Below are positions 28,699-37,926 of a stretch of 64,000 nt of DNA, one piece after another; position 1 is the first letter of the stretch, and every line of letters begins with the position of its first letter. Origin of the DNA: Bosea sp. AS-1 (lineage in GTDB: Bacteria; Pseudomonadota; Alphaproteobacteria; Rhizobiales; Beijerinckiaceae); NCBI RefSeq assembly GCF_002220095.1, contig NZ_CP022372.1, forward strand, positions 592,501-656,500, read 5' to 3'. The translations under genes were made by a program, and so were the position numbers. Below the pieces are notes generated by a model. It did no database searches. It had not been told where the DNA came from and saw only the letters and a program-made list of their open reading frames with translations.

Positions 28699-30279
28699 TT
28701 ACTTGCTCACGCCCCAGAACAGGGTGAGCGGGCCGGGTTGCAGGTTCTTCAGATTTGCCCGCCAGGCAGCGACGGACTGGAACTCGCCGGCGTTGAAGTA
28801 GAAGCCTTCGTCATAGGCGATCTGCTGGATCTCCCTGGCGATCTTCTTCTGCTCGTCGAGCGTCGGCGCTGTGAGATAGGCGGCGCGCAATTCCTCGATG
28901 CGGGTGTTTTTCGGCCAGCCCGACCAGGCGGTGTCCTTGCCGGAACCGTCGAGCAGGGCATGCACGGTCGGATTCCAGATGCCGGAGACGCCCCAATAGG
29001 TGAAGAGCATGTTCCAGCCGCCCTGTGCCACGGGCTGCGTGCTGTTCTTGCGCGACTGCAGCGTCGCCCAGTCCATTGCGGCGACATCGACCTTGAAACC
29101 GGCCTCGCGCAGCCGCTCGGCCGCGACGATCGGCTGGGTGGAGAGGATCGTCAGGTCGGTGGGCTGCATCATCAGCACCGGCGTGCCGTCATAGCCGGAG
29201 GCCTTCAGCAGCTCCTTGGCCTTGGCCATCCGCTCCTTGGCACTGCCCTTGAGATATTCGGAGCCGGCATCGGAGGCGAGCGGCACGTCGCAGCCATAGT
29301 CGGAAGCGCAGAGCTTGTAATACTGGCTGTCGCCGATGGCGGTCTGCATCAGCTGCTCCTGGTCGAGCGCATACATCGCCGCCTGGCGAACCTTCGGGTT
29401 GTCGAAGGGCGGCAGGCGATGGTTGAAGCGGCCGGTGACCTGGCTGCCCAGCGCGTTGATGGCGCCGGTCTTGATCTCGTCATTGGCCTTGAGCAGCGGC
29501 AGGAGGTCGATCGTCACCTGCTCGATCAGGTCGACATCGCCGGACTGCAAGGCGTTGATGGAAGTCTGCATGTCGGGCATCGCCTTCCAGACGACCTTGT
29601 CGACATTCACGACCTTGCCGCCGGCGGTCCAGCTCATCGGCTCGGAGCGCGGCTTGTAGTCGGTATTCTTGACATAGACGGCCTGGTCGCCGGGCCGGTA
29701 CTGGGCGGCGACGAACTTGAACGGGCCAGAACCGATCATTTCGGTAACCTGCTGGCCGGCGGGTGTCTCGGCGAGGCGCTTCGGCATCATGAAGGGCGGC
29801 ACCGGCGAGGGTTTTGCCAGCAGGTCCAGCACCTGCCCGAAGGGCTTTGCCAGCTTGATGACGAGCACCTTGTCGGAGGTCGCCTCGATCGAGGCGACAT
29901 AGTCCATCATCGTGCGGCCGGCGCCGTCATTGGCCGCCCAGCGTTTGAGCGAGGCAACGCAGTCCTCGGCCTTCACCGGCGTGCCGTCATGCCATTTCAA
30001 CCCGTCGCGCAGGGTGAAGGTGTAGGTCATCTTGTCGTCCGAGACGGCGTAATCGGCCATCTGCGGCTGCGGGTTGTACTTGGCGTCCATGCCGAGCAGC
30101 GTGTCGAACACCATGAAGCCATGGGTGCGCACGATCTGGGCCGTGCTCAGGATCGGGTCGAGCGTCCTGAGCGGCGCCTGCATGACGGCGTTGAGCGTCG
30201 TCTCGGCAAAGGCTGGGACTACGTGAAGGGAGCCGGCGAGCAGCGCGGCAACCCCGAATGTCTTGAACCGAAACGTCAT
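28699..30279 (-). CDS. Peptide-type ABC transporter substrate-binding protein (SBP family 5)
   Basis: A 526-residue periplasmic protein with a Sec signal (FGVAALLAGSLHVVPAFAE). It shows the family 5 hallmarks LRDGLKWHDGTPVKAEDCVASLKRW and MLFTYWG-like C-terminal blocks. A GAGGGGAAA ribosome site precedes the ATG at 30279. It is third in the operon, after the aminotransferase and M81 peptidase. Its ligand is likely a small peptide or modified amino acid, given those enzymes; the sequence does not show which. Confidence 0.92.
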   Translation of the reverse strand: MTFRFKTFGVAALLAGSLHVVPAFAETTLNAVMQAPLRTLDPILSTAQIVRTHGFMVFDTLLGMDAKYNPQPQMADYAVSDDKMTYTFTLRDGLKWHDGTPVKAEDCVASLKRWAANDGAGRTMMDYVASIEATSDKVLVIKLAKPFGQVLDLLAKPSPVPPFMMPKRLAETPAGQQVTEMIGSGPFKFVAAQYRPGDQAVYVKNTDYKPRSEPMSWTAGGKVVNVDKVVWKAMPDMQTSINALQSGDVDLIEQVTIDLLPLLKANDEIKTGAINALGSQVTGRFNHRLPPFDNPKVRQAAMYALDQEQLMQTAIGDSQYYKLCASDYGCDVPLASDAGSEYLKGSAKERMAKAKELLKASGYDGTPVLMMQPTDLTILSTQPIVAAERLREAGFKVDVAAMDWATLQSRKNSTQPVAQGGWNMLFTYWGVSGIWNPTVHALLDGSGKDTAWSGWPKNTRIEELRAAYLTAPTLDEQKKIAREIQQIAYDEGFYFNAGEFQSVAAWRANLKNLQPGPLTLFWGVSK

Positions 30280-30314
30280 TTTCCCCTCGCTTCTGGTTTG
30301 GTTGGTTCTTGTCG

Positions 30315-31784
30315 TCAGGCGGGAGCGTCGCTCCACGGATAGGCTTTGGCCGTGTCGAGCTGCCGGTACGGGATCAGCCGCACGTCGGCGGGGCCGAGAT
30401 CGGGCGTGTCGACCACCAGGATGCGGTCGGCCAGCGGCTCGTAGAAATCGCGGAAATGCGTCTTCGAGCGCAGCAGGATGACGTCGTAGTCCTCTGGCTT
30501 CTCGCCGAAGATGAAGAACGGGTCGCCATCGACCGCGAAGGCGAAGTGCGAGACGACCGATACGCGGATCGCGCCGATCTGAAGCAGCGCCGTGAGGCCC
30601 AGGTCGACGAAGGAGCCGCGCTGATAGCGCCCCGAGACGGTGAAGGATTTCGGCCCCGACCAGAGGACACGCGCCACGGCCTCGACCGGGCCGCCGGTCT
30701 CTGGAGCCGTTCTGCCGGCGAGTGCGATTGCAATCTCTGCGCCTTCACCCGCTTCATGGGCCTGGGTGGCGGTCTTAGGATCGAGCAGAAACGGAACATT
30801 GACCCGACCGACATCGCGGCCGAGCAGCGCCCGCAGCAGATGGGTCGAGTCGTTCATGCGGTCGGCATGTTCGAGCAGTACGATCGGACGGCCGCTTGCC
30901 GGCTTGTGGGCGATATCGGCCAGGGCTGCCTCGGCGCTCAGGATCGGGATGGCGCTTGCGATCGCGCGGCGCTTCACGCGCAACTGGTCCGAAAAGGCCT
31001 GCGCCTTGGCTTCGGCTGCTTCCTGCCCGTCCCAGTCCAGGCAGATCACCGACATGCCGGTATTGGCGTTGTCGGCATAGGAGAAGCCGGCCATGATCGA
31101 GATGTCGCAATCACCAGCCTGCTCGGCGGCGCGCGCCTCGGCGATGATCGAAGCCAGCGGCTCCAGCGCCGTCGCCGACATGATCGAAGGAATGACGACA
31201 TCCGGCCGCGCCACCGCGAGGCCGGGCCGGTGCCCGTCACGCAGCAGCCGGAGCAGCGCGCGGGCCGCGCGCTCGCCGGTCTCGCCCATGTCGATATGCG
31301 GCGAATGGCGGTAGGCGACGGCGATGTCGGCGCCGCGCAGCGTCTCGCGATCGATATTGCCGTGATAATCGAGCGCGACGGCGATCGCCAGCGCCGGGAA
31401 GGCCGTGCGCACCGCATCGATGACATGCCGCTCGACATCGGCATAGCCCGGCGCCCAGCAGGCACCGTGCAGGAACAGGATCACGCCGTCGAGCGGGCCG
31501 CTCTTGCCAAGGCCCTCGACGATCTCGTTGGTGTAATAGGCGACGGCTTCGTCAGCCGTCGGCCCGAGCGCGCCGAGCAGCGTATGGAACAGCGGCACGA
31601 ACTCCGCGCCTTCGGCCTCGCAGATCTTCAGGCAGCCGCCCGGCACGGTATTGGTGCCTCGGAAGCGCTCCGTCAGCGCAACCCCGCGTACGCAGACGCG
31701 CTCGAACTCGGCCCGCTCCACAATCTGCGGAACGGCCGTGACCGATTCGAGATTGAAGCCGGCGAAGGCGATGCGCGGAGCCAT
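30315..31784 (-). CDS. M81 family (microcystinase C/MlrC-like) metallopeptidase
   Basis: A 489-residue protein, normal length for M81. Zinc-binding candidates are D139 and H141 in ALDYHGN and H163 in YRHSPHIDMGE. The Asp-x-His and 22-residue spacing to the next His agree with MlrC as I recall it. E13 lies in the N-terminal GFNLES segment. MlrC cleaves linearised microcystin and its tetrapeptide; most relatives are uncharacterised. No signal peptide is seen, so it is cytoplasmic. It lies between the aminotransferase (7 bp) and the importer genes, so it probably cleaves the imported substrate. Confidence 0.88.
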   Translation of the reverse strand: MAPRIAFAGFNLESVTAVPQIVERAEFERVCVRGVALTERFRGTNTVPGGCLKICEAEGAEFVPLFHTLLGALGPTADEAVAYYTNEIVEGLGKSGPLDGVILFLHGACWAPGYADVERHVIDAVRTAFPALAIAVALDYHGNIDRETLRGADIAVAYRHSPHIDMGETGERAARALLRLLRDGHRPGLAVARPDVVIPSIMSATALEPLASIIAEARAAEQAGDCDISIMAGFSYADNANTGMSVICLDWDGQEAAEAKAQAFSDQLRVKRRAIASAIPILSAEAALADIAHKPASGRPIVLLEHADRMNDSTHLLRALLGRDVGRVNVPFLLDPKTATQAHEAGEGAEIAIALAGRTAPETGGPVEAVARVLWSGPKSFTVSGRYQRGSFVDLGLTALLQIGAIRVSVVSHFAFAVDGDPFFIFGEKPEDYDVILLRSKTHFRDFYEPLADRILVVDTPDLGPADVRLIPYRQLDTAKAYPWSDAPA

Positions 31785-31791
31785 GCAGCCG

Positions 31792-33117
31792 TCAGCCCTT
31801 GACCGCGGCGTCGATCGCCGCGCCGATCCGCTCGACGATCTGGTCGATTTCCCGGGGGCCGATGATGTAGGGCGGCGCCAGCAGGACATGATCGCCCAGC
31901 CGTCCGTCGATGGTGCCGCCCATCGGGTAGCTCATCAGGCCGCGGGCCATCGCCTCCTTCTTGATCCGGGCATGCATCTTCAGCATCGGATCGAAGGGCG
32001 CCTTGGTTTCCTTGTCCGCGACGATCTCGATGCCACGGAACAGGCCTCGTCCACGGATGTCGCCGACGTGAGGGTGCTGGCCGAGGCGGGCATCGAGCCC
32101 GACCTGCAGCCGCTCGCCCATGAGCCGGACATTCTCCAGCATCTCAGGCTGCGAGATCAGCTCGACGACCTTGTTGGCCGCCGCTGCCGCCATCGGGTGG
32201 CAGATATAGGTGTGGCCGTGCTGGAAGAGGCCCGAGCCTTCGGCGAAAGCGCGGTAGATCCTGTCGGAGAGCAGCACGGCGCCGATCGGCTGGTAGCCGC
32301 CGCCGAGGCCCTTGGCGATGGTGACGAGGTCGGGCGAGATGCCCTCCTGCTCGCAAGCGAATAGCGTGCCCGTGCGGCCCATGCCGCACATCACCTCGTC
32401 GAGGATCAATAGCACGCCGTATTTATCGCAGATGCGGCGGGTGCGGGCGAAGTAATCCGCGACCGGCCCGACCGCGCCCAGCGTCGCGCCAACCACCGGC
32501 TCGGCGATGAAGGCGATGACCTCTTCCGCGCCAAGTTCGAGGATCTTGGCTTCGAGCTCGTCGGCGAGACGGGCGGCATAGGCTTCCGGCGTCTCGCCGT
32601 CCTTCTGGTCGCGATAGGCGTAGCAGGGCGAGACATGGTGGGTCTCGGGCAGGATCGGCTGGAACTGCGCCCGCCGCCAGGCATTGCCGCCCGCGGCGAG
32701 CGCGCCCAGCGTATTGCCGTGATAGCTCTGACGGCGCGCGATGAAATGCCGACGCTGCGGCTGGCCGATCTCGACGAAATACTGCCGCGCCATCTTCATC
32801 GCAGCCTCGACCGCCTCAGAGCCGCCGGAGACGAGATAGGCGTAATCGAGCCCTTCCGGCGCCAGCGCGACCAGGCGTTCGGCGAGTTCTTCCGCGACAT
32901 CGGTGGTGAAGAATGAGGTGTGGGCGTAGGCGATGCGGTCCATCTGCGCGCGCATCGCCGCGATGACCTCGGGATGGCCGTGGCCGAGGCAGGAGACGGC
33001 GGCGCCGCCGGAGCCGTCGATGTAGCTGCGCCCCTCCTTGTCGGTGATGAAGACGCCCTGTCCGGAGATCGCTTCGGGCAGCCGGCCGCCGATGGAGCGA
33101 TGAAGAATCCTGGTCAT
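31792..33117 (-). CDS. Class III (omega-type) pyridoxal-phosphate aminotransferase
   Basis: A 441-residue fold-type I PLP enzyme. The cofactor aspartate lies in LLILDEVMCGMGRTG (D240) and the Schiff-base lysine in VTIAKGLGGGYQP (K269). Phosphate contacts are in SGGSEAVEAAMK. Class III enzymes transfer amino groups from omega- or beta-amino acids and amines. The ATG at 33117 (MTRILHRSIGG) is chosen over an open upstream extension. It is the first gene of an eight-gene operon and faces an RpiR regulator across a 243-bp AT-rich gap. Confidence 0.92.
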   Translation of the reverse strand: MTRILHRSIGGRLPEAISGQGVFITDKEGRSYIDGSGGAAVSCLGHGHPEVIAAMRAQMDRIAYAHTSFFTTDVAEELAERLVALAPEGLDYAYLVSGGSEAVEAAMKMARQYFVEIGQPQRRHFIARRQSYHGNTLGALAAGGNAWRRAQFQPILPETHHVSPCYAYRDQKDGETPEAYAARLADELEAKILELGAEEVIAFIAEPVVGATLGAVGPVADYFARTRRICDKYGVLLILDEVMCGMGRTGTLFACEQEGISPDLVTIAKGLGGGYQPIGAVLLSDRIYRAFAEGSGLFQHGHTYICHPMAAAAANKVVELISQPEMLENVRLMGERLQVGLDARLGQHPHVGDIRGRGLFRGIEIVADKETKAPFDPMLKMHARIKKEAMARGLMSYPMGGTIDGRLGDHVLLAPPYIIGPREIDQIVERIGAAIDAAVKG

Positions 33118-33202
33118 CTCAAGTTTCCCGGATCTGCGCGGGGATGGGCACCGCGGCCGGCTGCTCATTGCCACAGCGTCAAAGTGAATGCAACATTTGT
33201 TT

Positions 33203-33217
33203 TATATGATACATATA
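33203..33217. promoter_or_regulatory. Inverted repeat in the aminotransferase/rpiR divergent region (candidate operator)
   Basis: TATATG-ATA-CATATA is a perfect 6-3-6 inverted repeat inside an AT-rich patch (about 33180-33260) that contrasts with the GC-rich surroundings. It lies 86 bp upstream of the aminotransferase ATG and 144 bp before the regulator ATG, a suitable place for RpiR-type control of both directions. Binding is inferred from position only. Confidence 0.4.
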
Positions 33218-33360
33218 GGAAACGATTGAGTCTGATTCTGTTTCAGTGGAACAATTGCGTGAGCTAACGCTCAAGCTGAGGGAAAGCCCAGAAACTGTTT
33301 GAAATCTCGCGGTGGCGCGGGAATGGTCACGATGGGACCGCCAGGAAGGGCACGATTCAT

Positions 33361-34251
33361 ATGTTGCAGAACGACCCTTTGCGCGAGCGCATCGTCAGCC
33401 GCTTCGATGGGATGTCCCCGCAATTGCGGCAGGCTGCCCGCTACATCCTCGAACACCCGCAGGAGGTGGCGCTGGTCTCGATGCGGGAGCTGTCGCGCAA
33501 TGCCGGCGTGCAGCCCTCGACGATGACGCGGCTCGCCAAGTTCCTCGACCTGCCCGGCTACGACGACATCCGCGCCCATCATGCCGAGGCGCTGCGCTTC
33601 CGCGCCGACGGTTTCGCGGCGCGCGCGATGCAGCATAGCGATGACGAACAGGACATGGCGGCGGCGCAGCTCTCGCGCCGCATGCTGCAGGGGCTCGCCG
33701 CCCAGATCGCGCGGCTGTCGGAGCCGGCTTCGTTGGAGCGCCTGTCGGCGGCAGCGGAGCGGCTGGCGCAGGCGCGTCGAATCTATGTGCTGGGGCTACG
33801 CTCCTGCCATTCGGTCGCCTGGCATTTCCACTATGTCATGGCGCTGCTCGGCGAGAAGACGATCCATCTCGACGGGCCGGCCGACACCGTGGGCGACGGG
33901 CTGATCCGGGCCTCGGCGGAGGACGTGCTGCTGGCGATCTCAATCAACCCTTACGCCCTGCACAGCCTGGAGCTGGCGCAGCTCGCCCGCGAGAAGGGGC
34001 TGGGCATCGTCGCGATCACCGACAGCGAGGTTTCGCCGCTGGTCGGCATCGCCGACCACGCGATTCTCTGCTCGACCGAGAGCCAGAGCTTCTTCCACAC
34101 GCTGGCCCCGGCCTTGGCGGTGTCCGAGGTGCTGTGCGGCTTGCTGGCGAATAAGGACCGTGCCGCCGCGCTGGAATCATTGCAGCGCGCGGACCGGCAC
34201 CTGCTCTCGCTCAACACCTATGCCAGCGCGATTCCGCGGCGTAGGATCTGA
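33361..34251 (+). CDS. MurR/RpiR-family transcriptional regulator
   Basis: A 296-residue regulator. The N-terminal HTH_6 domain contains QEVALVSMRELSRNAGVQPSTMTRLAKFLDLPGYDD. A C-terminal SIS domain holds RRIYVLGLRSCHSVAW and later ISINPYALHSLELAQLAREKG, which normally binds phosphosugars. It is divergent from the aminotransferase/M81/Dpp operon. A SIS-domain regulator with a peptide operon is slightly unexpected, though RpiR proteins are often found beside amino-acid importers in Hyphomicrobiales. Confidence 0.93.
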   Translation: MLQNDPLRERIVSRFDGMSPQLRQAARYILEHPQEVALVSMRELSRNAGVQPSTMTRLAKFLDLPGYDDIRAHHAEALRFRADGFAARAMQHSDDEQDMAAAQLSRRMLQGLAAQIARLSEPASLERLSAAAERLAQARRIYVLGLRSCHSVAWHFHYVMALLGEKTIHLDGPADTVGDGLIRASAEDVLLAISINPYALHSLELAQLAREKGLGIVAITDSEVSPLVGIADHAILCSTESQSFFHTLAPALAVSEVLCGLLANKDRAAALESLQRADRHLLSLNTYASAIPRRRI

Positions 34252-34329
34252 GCGCTACGGATTTCGTAATGGCCCGCGAAGGCCGACCCTCTGGCCGGGG
34301 CGCAACCCGCGAAGAGCGGCTGGCAGGCT

Positions 34330-35553
34330 TTAGCCGCCGACGAAGCCCGCTACGGCGAGGATGGTGGCGAGGCTGGCGGTCATGCCGGACAGGCTCGCGG
34401 TTTTCTCGACATCGATCCACTCGCCGAGCGAATGGGCCCGGCCGCCGGTGCCGCCCGAACCGATCTTGATCGCCGGGATGCCGAGGCTCATCGGAATGTT
34501 GGCGTCGGTCGACGACGCGTGATGCTTGGGCGCGAAGCCATTCGCTCGCAGTGCCGCGGTCGCGTATTGCACGATATCGGCATCGACAGGCGTGTTACCG
34601 GCGGGACGGTCGCCCAATGTCCTGATCTCGACCGTGATGGCCCCCTCGCGGGTCGAACGGATGCCGTTCTCCTGCTCGGCCGCGGCGGCTACGATCTCAC
34701 GCCAGCGCGCGTCCAGCTTCGCCAGCTCCTCGGCCGATTCCGACCGCAGGTCGATATCGACCCAGGCCTCCTCGGGGATGGCATTCACGGAGGTGCCGCC
34801 ACCGACGATCGAGGCGCAGAAGGTGGTGCGCGGCGACTCCGGAACCTGGATGCGGCCCAGCTCTACGACGGCCCGCGCCATGGGATACATGGGGTTCACG
34901 ATCCCGAAGGCGCCGAAGCTGTGTCCGCCCGGCCCCTTGAAACGGACGGAATAGCGCTTCGAACCGACACCGCCGACGACGATCTTGTCCACCTGGGGGC
35001 TGTCGACGGTAATGAAGGTTTCGATCTTGTCGCGGTATCGGCCCTTGGTGAAAAGATGGCGGATGCCGCGCAGGTCGCCGAGACCCTCCTCGCCGACATC
35101 GCCGACGAACAGGATGTCGTTGCGCGTGCGGATGCCGGCGGCGTCCATCGCGCGGATGAAGCCCAGCAACACGGCGAGGCTGCGGGTATCGTCGCCGACG
35201 CCCGGCGCATAGAGCCGGGTGCCCTCGCGGCGAACGGTGACGTCGGTGCCCTCGGGGAAGACCGTGTCGAGATGCGCGGCGACTACCATCAGCGCGCCAT
35301 TGCCGGCGCCACGCCGCAGGCCCATGACATTGCCGACCTCGTCCTGCTCGACCTCCTCAAGACCGTGCGCGCGCAGCATTTCGAGATAGGCGGCGGCGCG
35401 CCTGTCCTCCTTGAAAGGCGGGGCGGGGATTTCGGTCAGGGTAACGATGTCTTCGACGATGCGGTCATGGTCGGCATCGAGTTTTTCGACAGCTGCCTTG
35501 AAGGATGGATGGCGGATGATCGCCGCGATGTCCGAGGCGTGATCGCGCTGCAT
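34330..35553 (-). CDS. M20 family metallopeptidase
   Basis: A 407-residue di-zinc peptidase. Motifs are HLDTVFP (H94, D96), GDDT (D121) and DVGEEG (E155/E156); a dimerisation domain follows. The C-terminal histidine is probable in the AHSLGEWID region. It resembles PepT/carboxypeptidase-type members that release amino acids from peptides. The ATG at 35553 is preceded by GAAGGA. It is convergent with the RpiR gene, so it may process peptides imported by the neighbouring Dpp system, though not from the same transcript. Confidence 0.92.
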   Translation of the reverse strand: MQRDHASDIAAIIRHPSFKAAVEKLDADHDRIVEDIVTLTEIPAPPFKEDRRAAAYLEMLRAHGLEEVEQDEVGNVMGLRRGAGNGALMVVAAHLDTVFPEGTDVTVRREGTRLYAPGVGDDTRSLAVLLGFIRAMDAAGIRTRNDILFVGDVGEEGLGDLRGIRHLFTKGRYRDKIETFITVDSPQVDKIVVGGVGSKRYSVRFKGPGGHSFGAFGIVNPMYPMARAVVELGRIQVPESPRTTFCASIVGGGTSVNAIPEEAWVDIDLRSESAEELAKLDARWREIVAAAAEQENGIRSTREGAITVEIRTLGDRPAGNTPVDADIVQYATAALRANGFAPKHHASSTDANIPMSLGIPAIKIGSGGTGGRAHSLGEWIDVEKTASLSGMTASLATILAVAGFVGG

Positions 35554-35786
35554 GGATATGTCCTTCTCAATCGACCGTGCGCCTGTGTTAGCGGCCACAC
35601 CATGCTTTTGCGACCCCGCTCGGCGCGGGATCGGCGATGCCGAAATCGCGCGGTCAGTCTGGACGATGGCCGTTCCGGTTCGATCGCAAGAAACGGAGTT
35701 CGAGCGAAACGCGGCCCTCATAACTTTCGATCCAGGCCAGCGAGCGGTTTCGGTGGCTGTCAGAGATCGATGAGAGGGCTGTTTCG

Positions 35787-36242
35787 ATGAGCAAGGAAGA
35801 CGACAACAAGGCCGTGGTGGTGCGCTGGTTCACCGAGTTCTGGGGCAAGGATGTCAATCTCGCGGTCGTCGACGAGATCGCGGCCCCCGATATGTTGCTC
35901 CAGTACTCCCTGCACGAGCCGCGCCGGGGGCGTGAAGACATCAAGGCGTTCATGACCGACTTCCGCGCGGCGTTCCCGGATCTCAACTTCTGGGGCACTG
36001 CGGACCTGATCGCCGAAGGCGACTATGTCGTCGGTCAGTGGGAAGGCGGCGGCACGCATACCGGCGCCGCCTTCGACGATGTCCTGAGCGGCTACGAGGC
36101 GCTTCCGGCAGGCTCCGGCCGCAAGATGCACTTCACCGGCACGACCGTCCTGAAGGTGATCGACGGCAAGATCGTCGAGGAGAAGGGTCTGGATGACGGC
36201 CTGACGGCCATGACGCAGCTTGGCCTCGTCAAGGCCGCCTGA
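35787..36242 (+). CDS. SnoaL-like/ester cyclase NTF2-fold protein
   Basis: A 151-residue single-domain protein with the SnoaL pattern: VVRWFTEFWGKDVNLAVVDEIAAPDM, then GREDIKAFMTDFRAAFPDL and GDYVVGQWEGGGTHTG. The family has an alpha+beta barrel and holds cyclases, isomerases and proteins of unknown role. No catalytic assignment can be made. It lies 100 bp upstream of ada on the same strand and could be part of the alkylation-response transcript or merely adjacent. Confidence 0.8.
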   Translation: MSKEDDNKAVVVRWFTEFWGKDVNLAVVDEIAAPDMLLQYSLHEPRRGREDIKAFMTDFRAAFPDLNFWGTADLIAEGDYVVGQWEGGGTHTGAAFDDVLSGYEALPAGSGRKMHFTGTTVLKVIDGKIVEEKGLDDGLTAMTQLGLVKAA

Positions 36243-36344
36243 CCGGTCAGACGGAAATCGGGTGGCGGGCCGGCGTGCCTGTCGGCAAGGTTCGGAGTGT
36301 GACGGAGGTCGGTCGCAGGCACGGTCGAACAAGGACAATGCGAG

Positions 36345-37448
36345 ATGACGACACTGACGATCACCACGAGGCCTGCAGCGGGGCCGGCAAGGCCGGCCCC
36401 GTCCGTCGCGGACGATCCGCGCTGGGCGCGCATCGTCGCCCGTGACAGGAGTGCCGATGGCCAGTTCTGGTATTCCGTCGCCACCACAGGGGTCTACTGC
36501 CGCCCGTCCTGCCCATCGCGCAGGGCCAACCCCAGGAACGTCACGCTCTACGATACGCTGGAGGGCGCCCGGGCATCGGGTTTCCGGCCCTGCCGGCGTT
36601 GCAACCCGGACGGTCCTTCGCTTGCCCGCGAGCAGGCGGCCCTGGTCGCCAGGGCCTGTCGAATCATCGAGGCGAGCGAGGAAGAGCCGCGCCTGGAGGA
36701 GTTGGCGGGTGCGGTAGGGCGTAGCCCTGGCTATTTCCATCGCATCTTCAAGGCCGCGACCGGGTTGACGCCCAAGGACTACGCGGCTGCCGACCGCACC
36801 AGGAAGATCCGCGAGGGCCTCGACGCGCAGGGCAGCATCACCGAAGCGATCTACGATGCCGGCTTCAATTCGAGCGGCCGCTTCTACGAGAAATCGACCG
36901 GCATGCTCGGCATGACGCCGACACAATATCGCGGTGGCGGTGCCGATGAGGAGATCAAGTTCGCGGTTGGCCAGACCTCGCTTGGCGCCATCCTCGTTGC
37001 TTCGAGCAGGAAAGGCGTCGCGTCGATCCTGCTCGGCAACGATCCCGACGCGCTTGTCCGCGATCTCCAGGACCGATTTCCCAAGGCGCGGCTTGTCGGT
37101 GCAGATCGGGACTACGAGGCCTTGATCGCTCGGGTCGTCGGCTTCGTCGAGAACCCGGGTGTCGGGCTGGATCTGCCGCTGGACGTGCGCGGCACGGCGT
37201 TTCAGCGGCGTGTCTGGCAGGCGTTGCAGGAGATTCCGGTCGGCGCGCGGGTGTCCTATTCCGAGATCGCGCGCCGTATCGGGGCTCCCGATGCGACGCG
37301 CGCCGTCGCCGGAGCTTGTGCGGCGAACAACCTCGCCGTCGCCATCCCTTGCCATCGCGTGGTTCGCCAGGACGGTGCGCTCTCGGGCTATGCCTGGGGC
37401 GTCGAGCGCAAGCGCGCCCTGCTCGACCGGGAAGCCAGCATGGCATGA
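36345..37448 (+). CDS. ada: Ada bifunctional regulator and methylated-DNA--protein-cysteine methyltransferase
   Basis: A 367-residue three-domain protein. The N-terminal zinc domain has cysteines C52, C56, C83 and C86 (VYCRPSC and PCRRC), the methylphosphotriester acceptor site. An AraC-type HTH (SPGYFHRIFKAATGLTPKDY) follows at about 125-190. The C-terminal O6-methylguanine methyltransferase domain has AIPCHRVVRQDG with acceptor C336. It repairs DNA and activates the adaptive response when methylated. It is immediately followed by a small gene and a second methyltransferase. Confidence 0.96.
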   Translation: MTTLTITTRPAAGPARPAPSVADDPRWARIVARDRSADGQFWYSVATTGVYCRPSCPSRRANPRNVTLYDTLEGARASGFRPCRRCNPDGPSLAREQAALVARACRIIEASEEEPRLEELAGAVGRSPGYFHRIFKAATGLTPKDYAAADRTRKIREGLDAQGSITEAIYDAGFNSSGRFYEKSTGMLGMTPTQYRGGGADEEIKFAVGQTSLGAILVASSRKGVASILLGNDPDALVRDLQDRFPKARLVGADRDYEALIARVVGFVENPGVGLDLPLDVRGTAFQRRVWQALQEIPVGARVSYSEIARRIGAPDATRAVAGACAANNLAVAIPCHRVVRQDGALSGYAWGVERKRALLDREASMA

Positions 37449-37765
37449 AGAGGCGCTCGTGCCGTGGCCTGCATCCTTGGGGCACGGCATCTGCTGAAAA
37501 AGGCATTGCGATCGTGTTTTCGCGCAGCAGGTTCGACGAAAAGACGAACCGGCGCAGCCCGTCCGGAAGCGAGGCGACCGCCGGCGGTTTTGCCACGCTT
37601 GCCCGTGACAATCCCGACAAGGCGCTCGTCATGAGCCATATCGGCCAGCTCGTCGCGGATGGTCTTGCCGCCTGGACGGCTCTCGAAAATGGCGAGATCG
37701 AAGTTCGCCTGGCCACCGGAGAGATCTATCTGCTCGGGGAAGCGACGATCCTGCGGCTCGCCTGA
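37445..37765 (+). CDS. Small hypothetical protein overlapping the ada stop codon
   Basis: A 106-residue frame whose ATG overlaps the ada stop (ATGA). The first 25 residues look less protein-like; a GTG at 37514 could be the real start. The C-terminal part is ordered: GFATLARDNPDKALVMSHIGQLVADGLAAW, then GEIEVRLATGEIYLLGEATILRLA, an alpha-beta pattern. I do not recognise the family. It sits inside the alkylation-repair group, so co-expression with ada is likely. Confidence 0.55.
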   Translation: MKRRSCRGLHPWGTASAEKGIAIVFSRSRFDEKTNRRSPSGSEATAGGFATLARDNPDKALVMSHIGQLVADGLAAWTALENGEIEVRLATGEIYLLGEATILRLA

Positions 37766-37926
37766 AGGCGCCGGGAGGAGAGGGGCGGATTCGGCCGGCC
37801 GCCCGGCTTTCCGCGCTGCTGCGGTCCATCATCGACTTCGTTCGATTCGACAGCAAGGACCGGAGTTCGGTGGTCCGTCGCCACATCTAGTCTTCGATCA
37901 TGAGGACTGAGCAAGGAGCGACGACG

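Noticed and set aside
28090..30342. A 750-codon open frame on the plus strand
   Set aside because: It lies antisense to the permease and binding-protein genes, has low-complexity charged composition and no recognisable domain.
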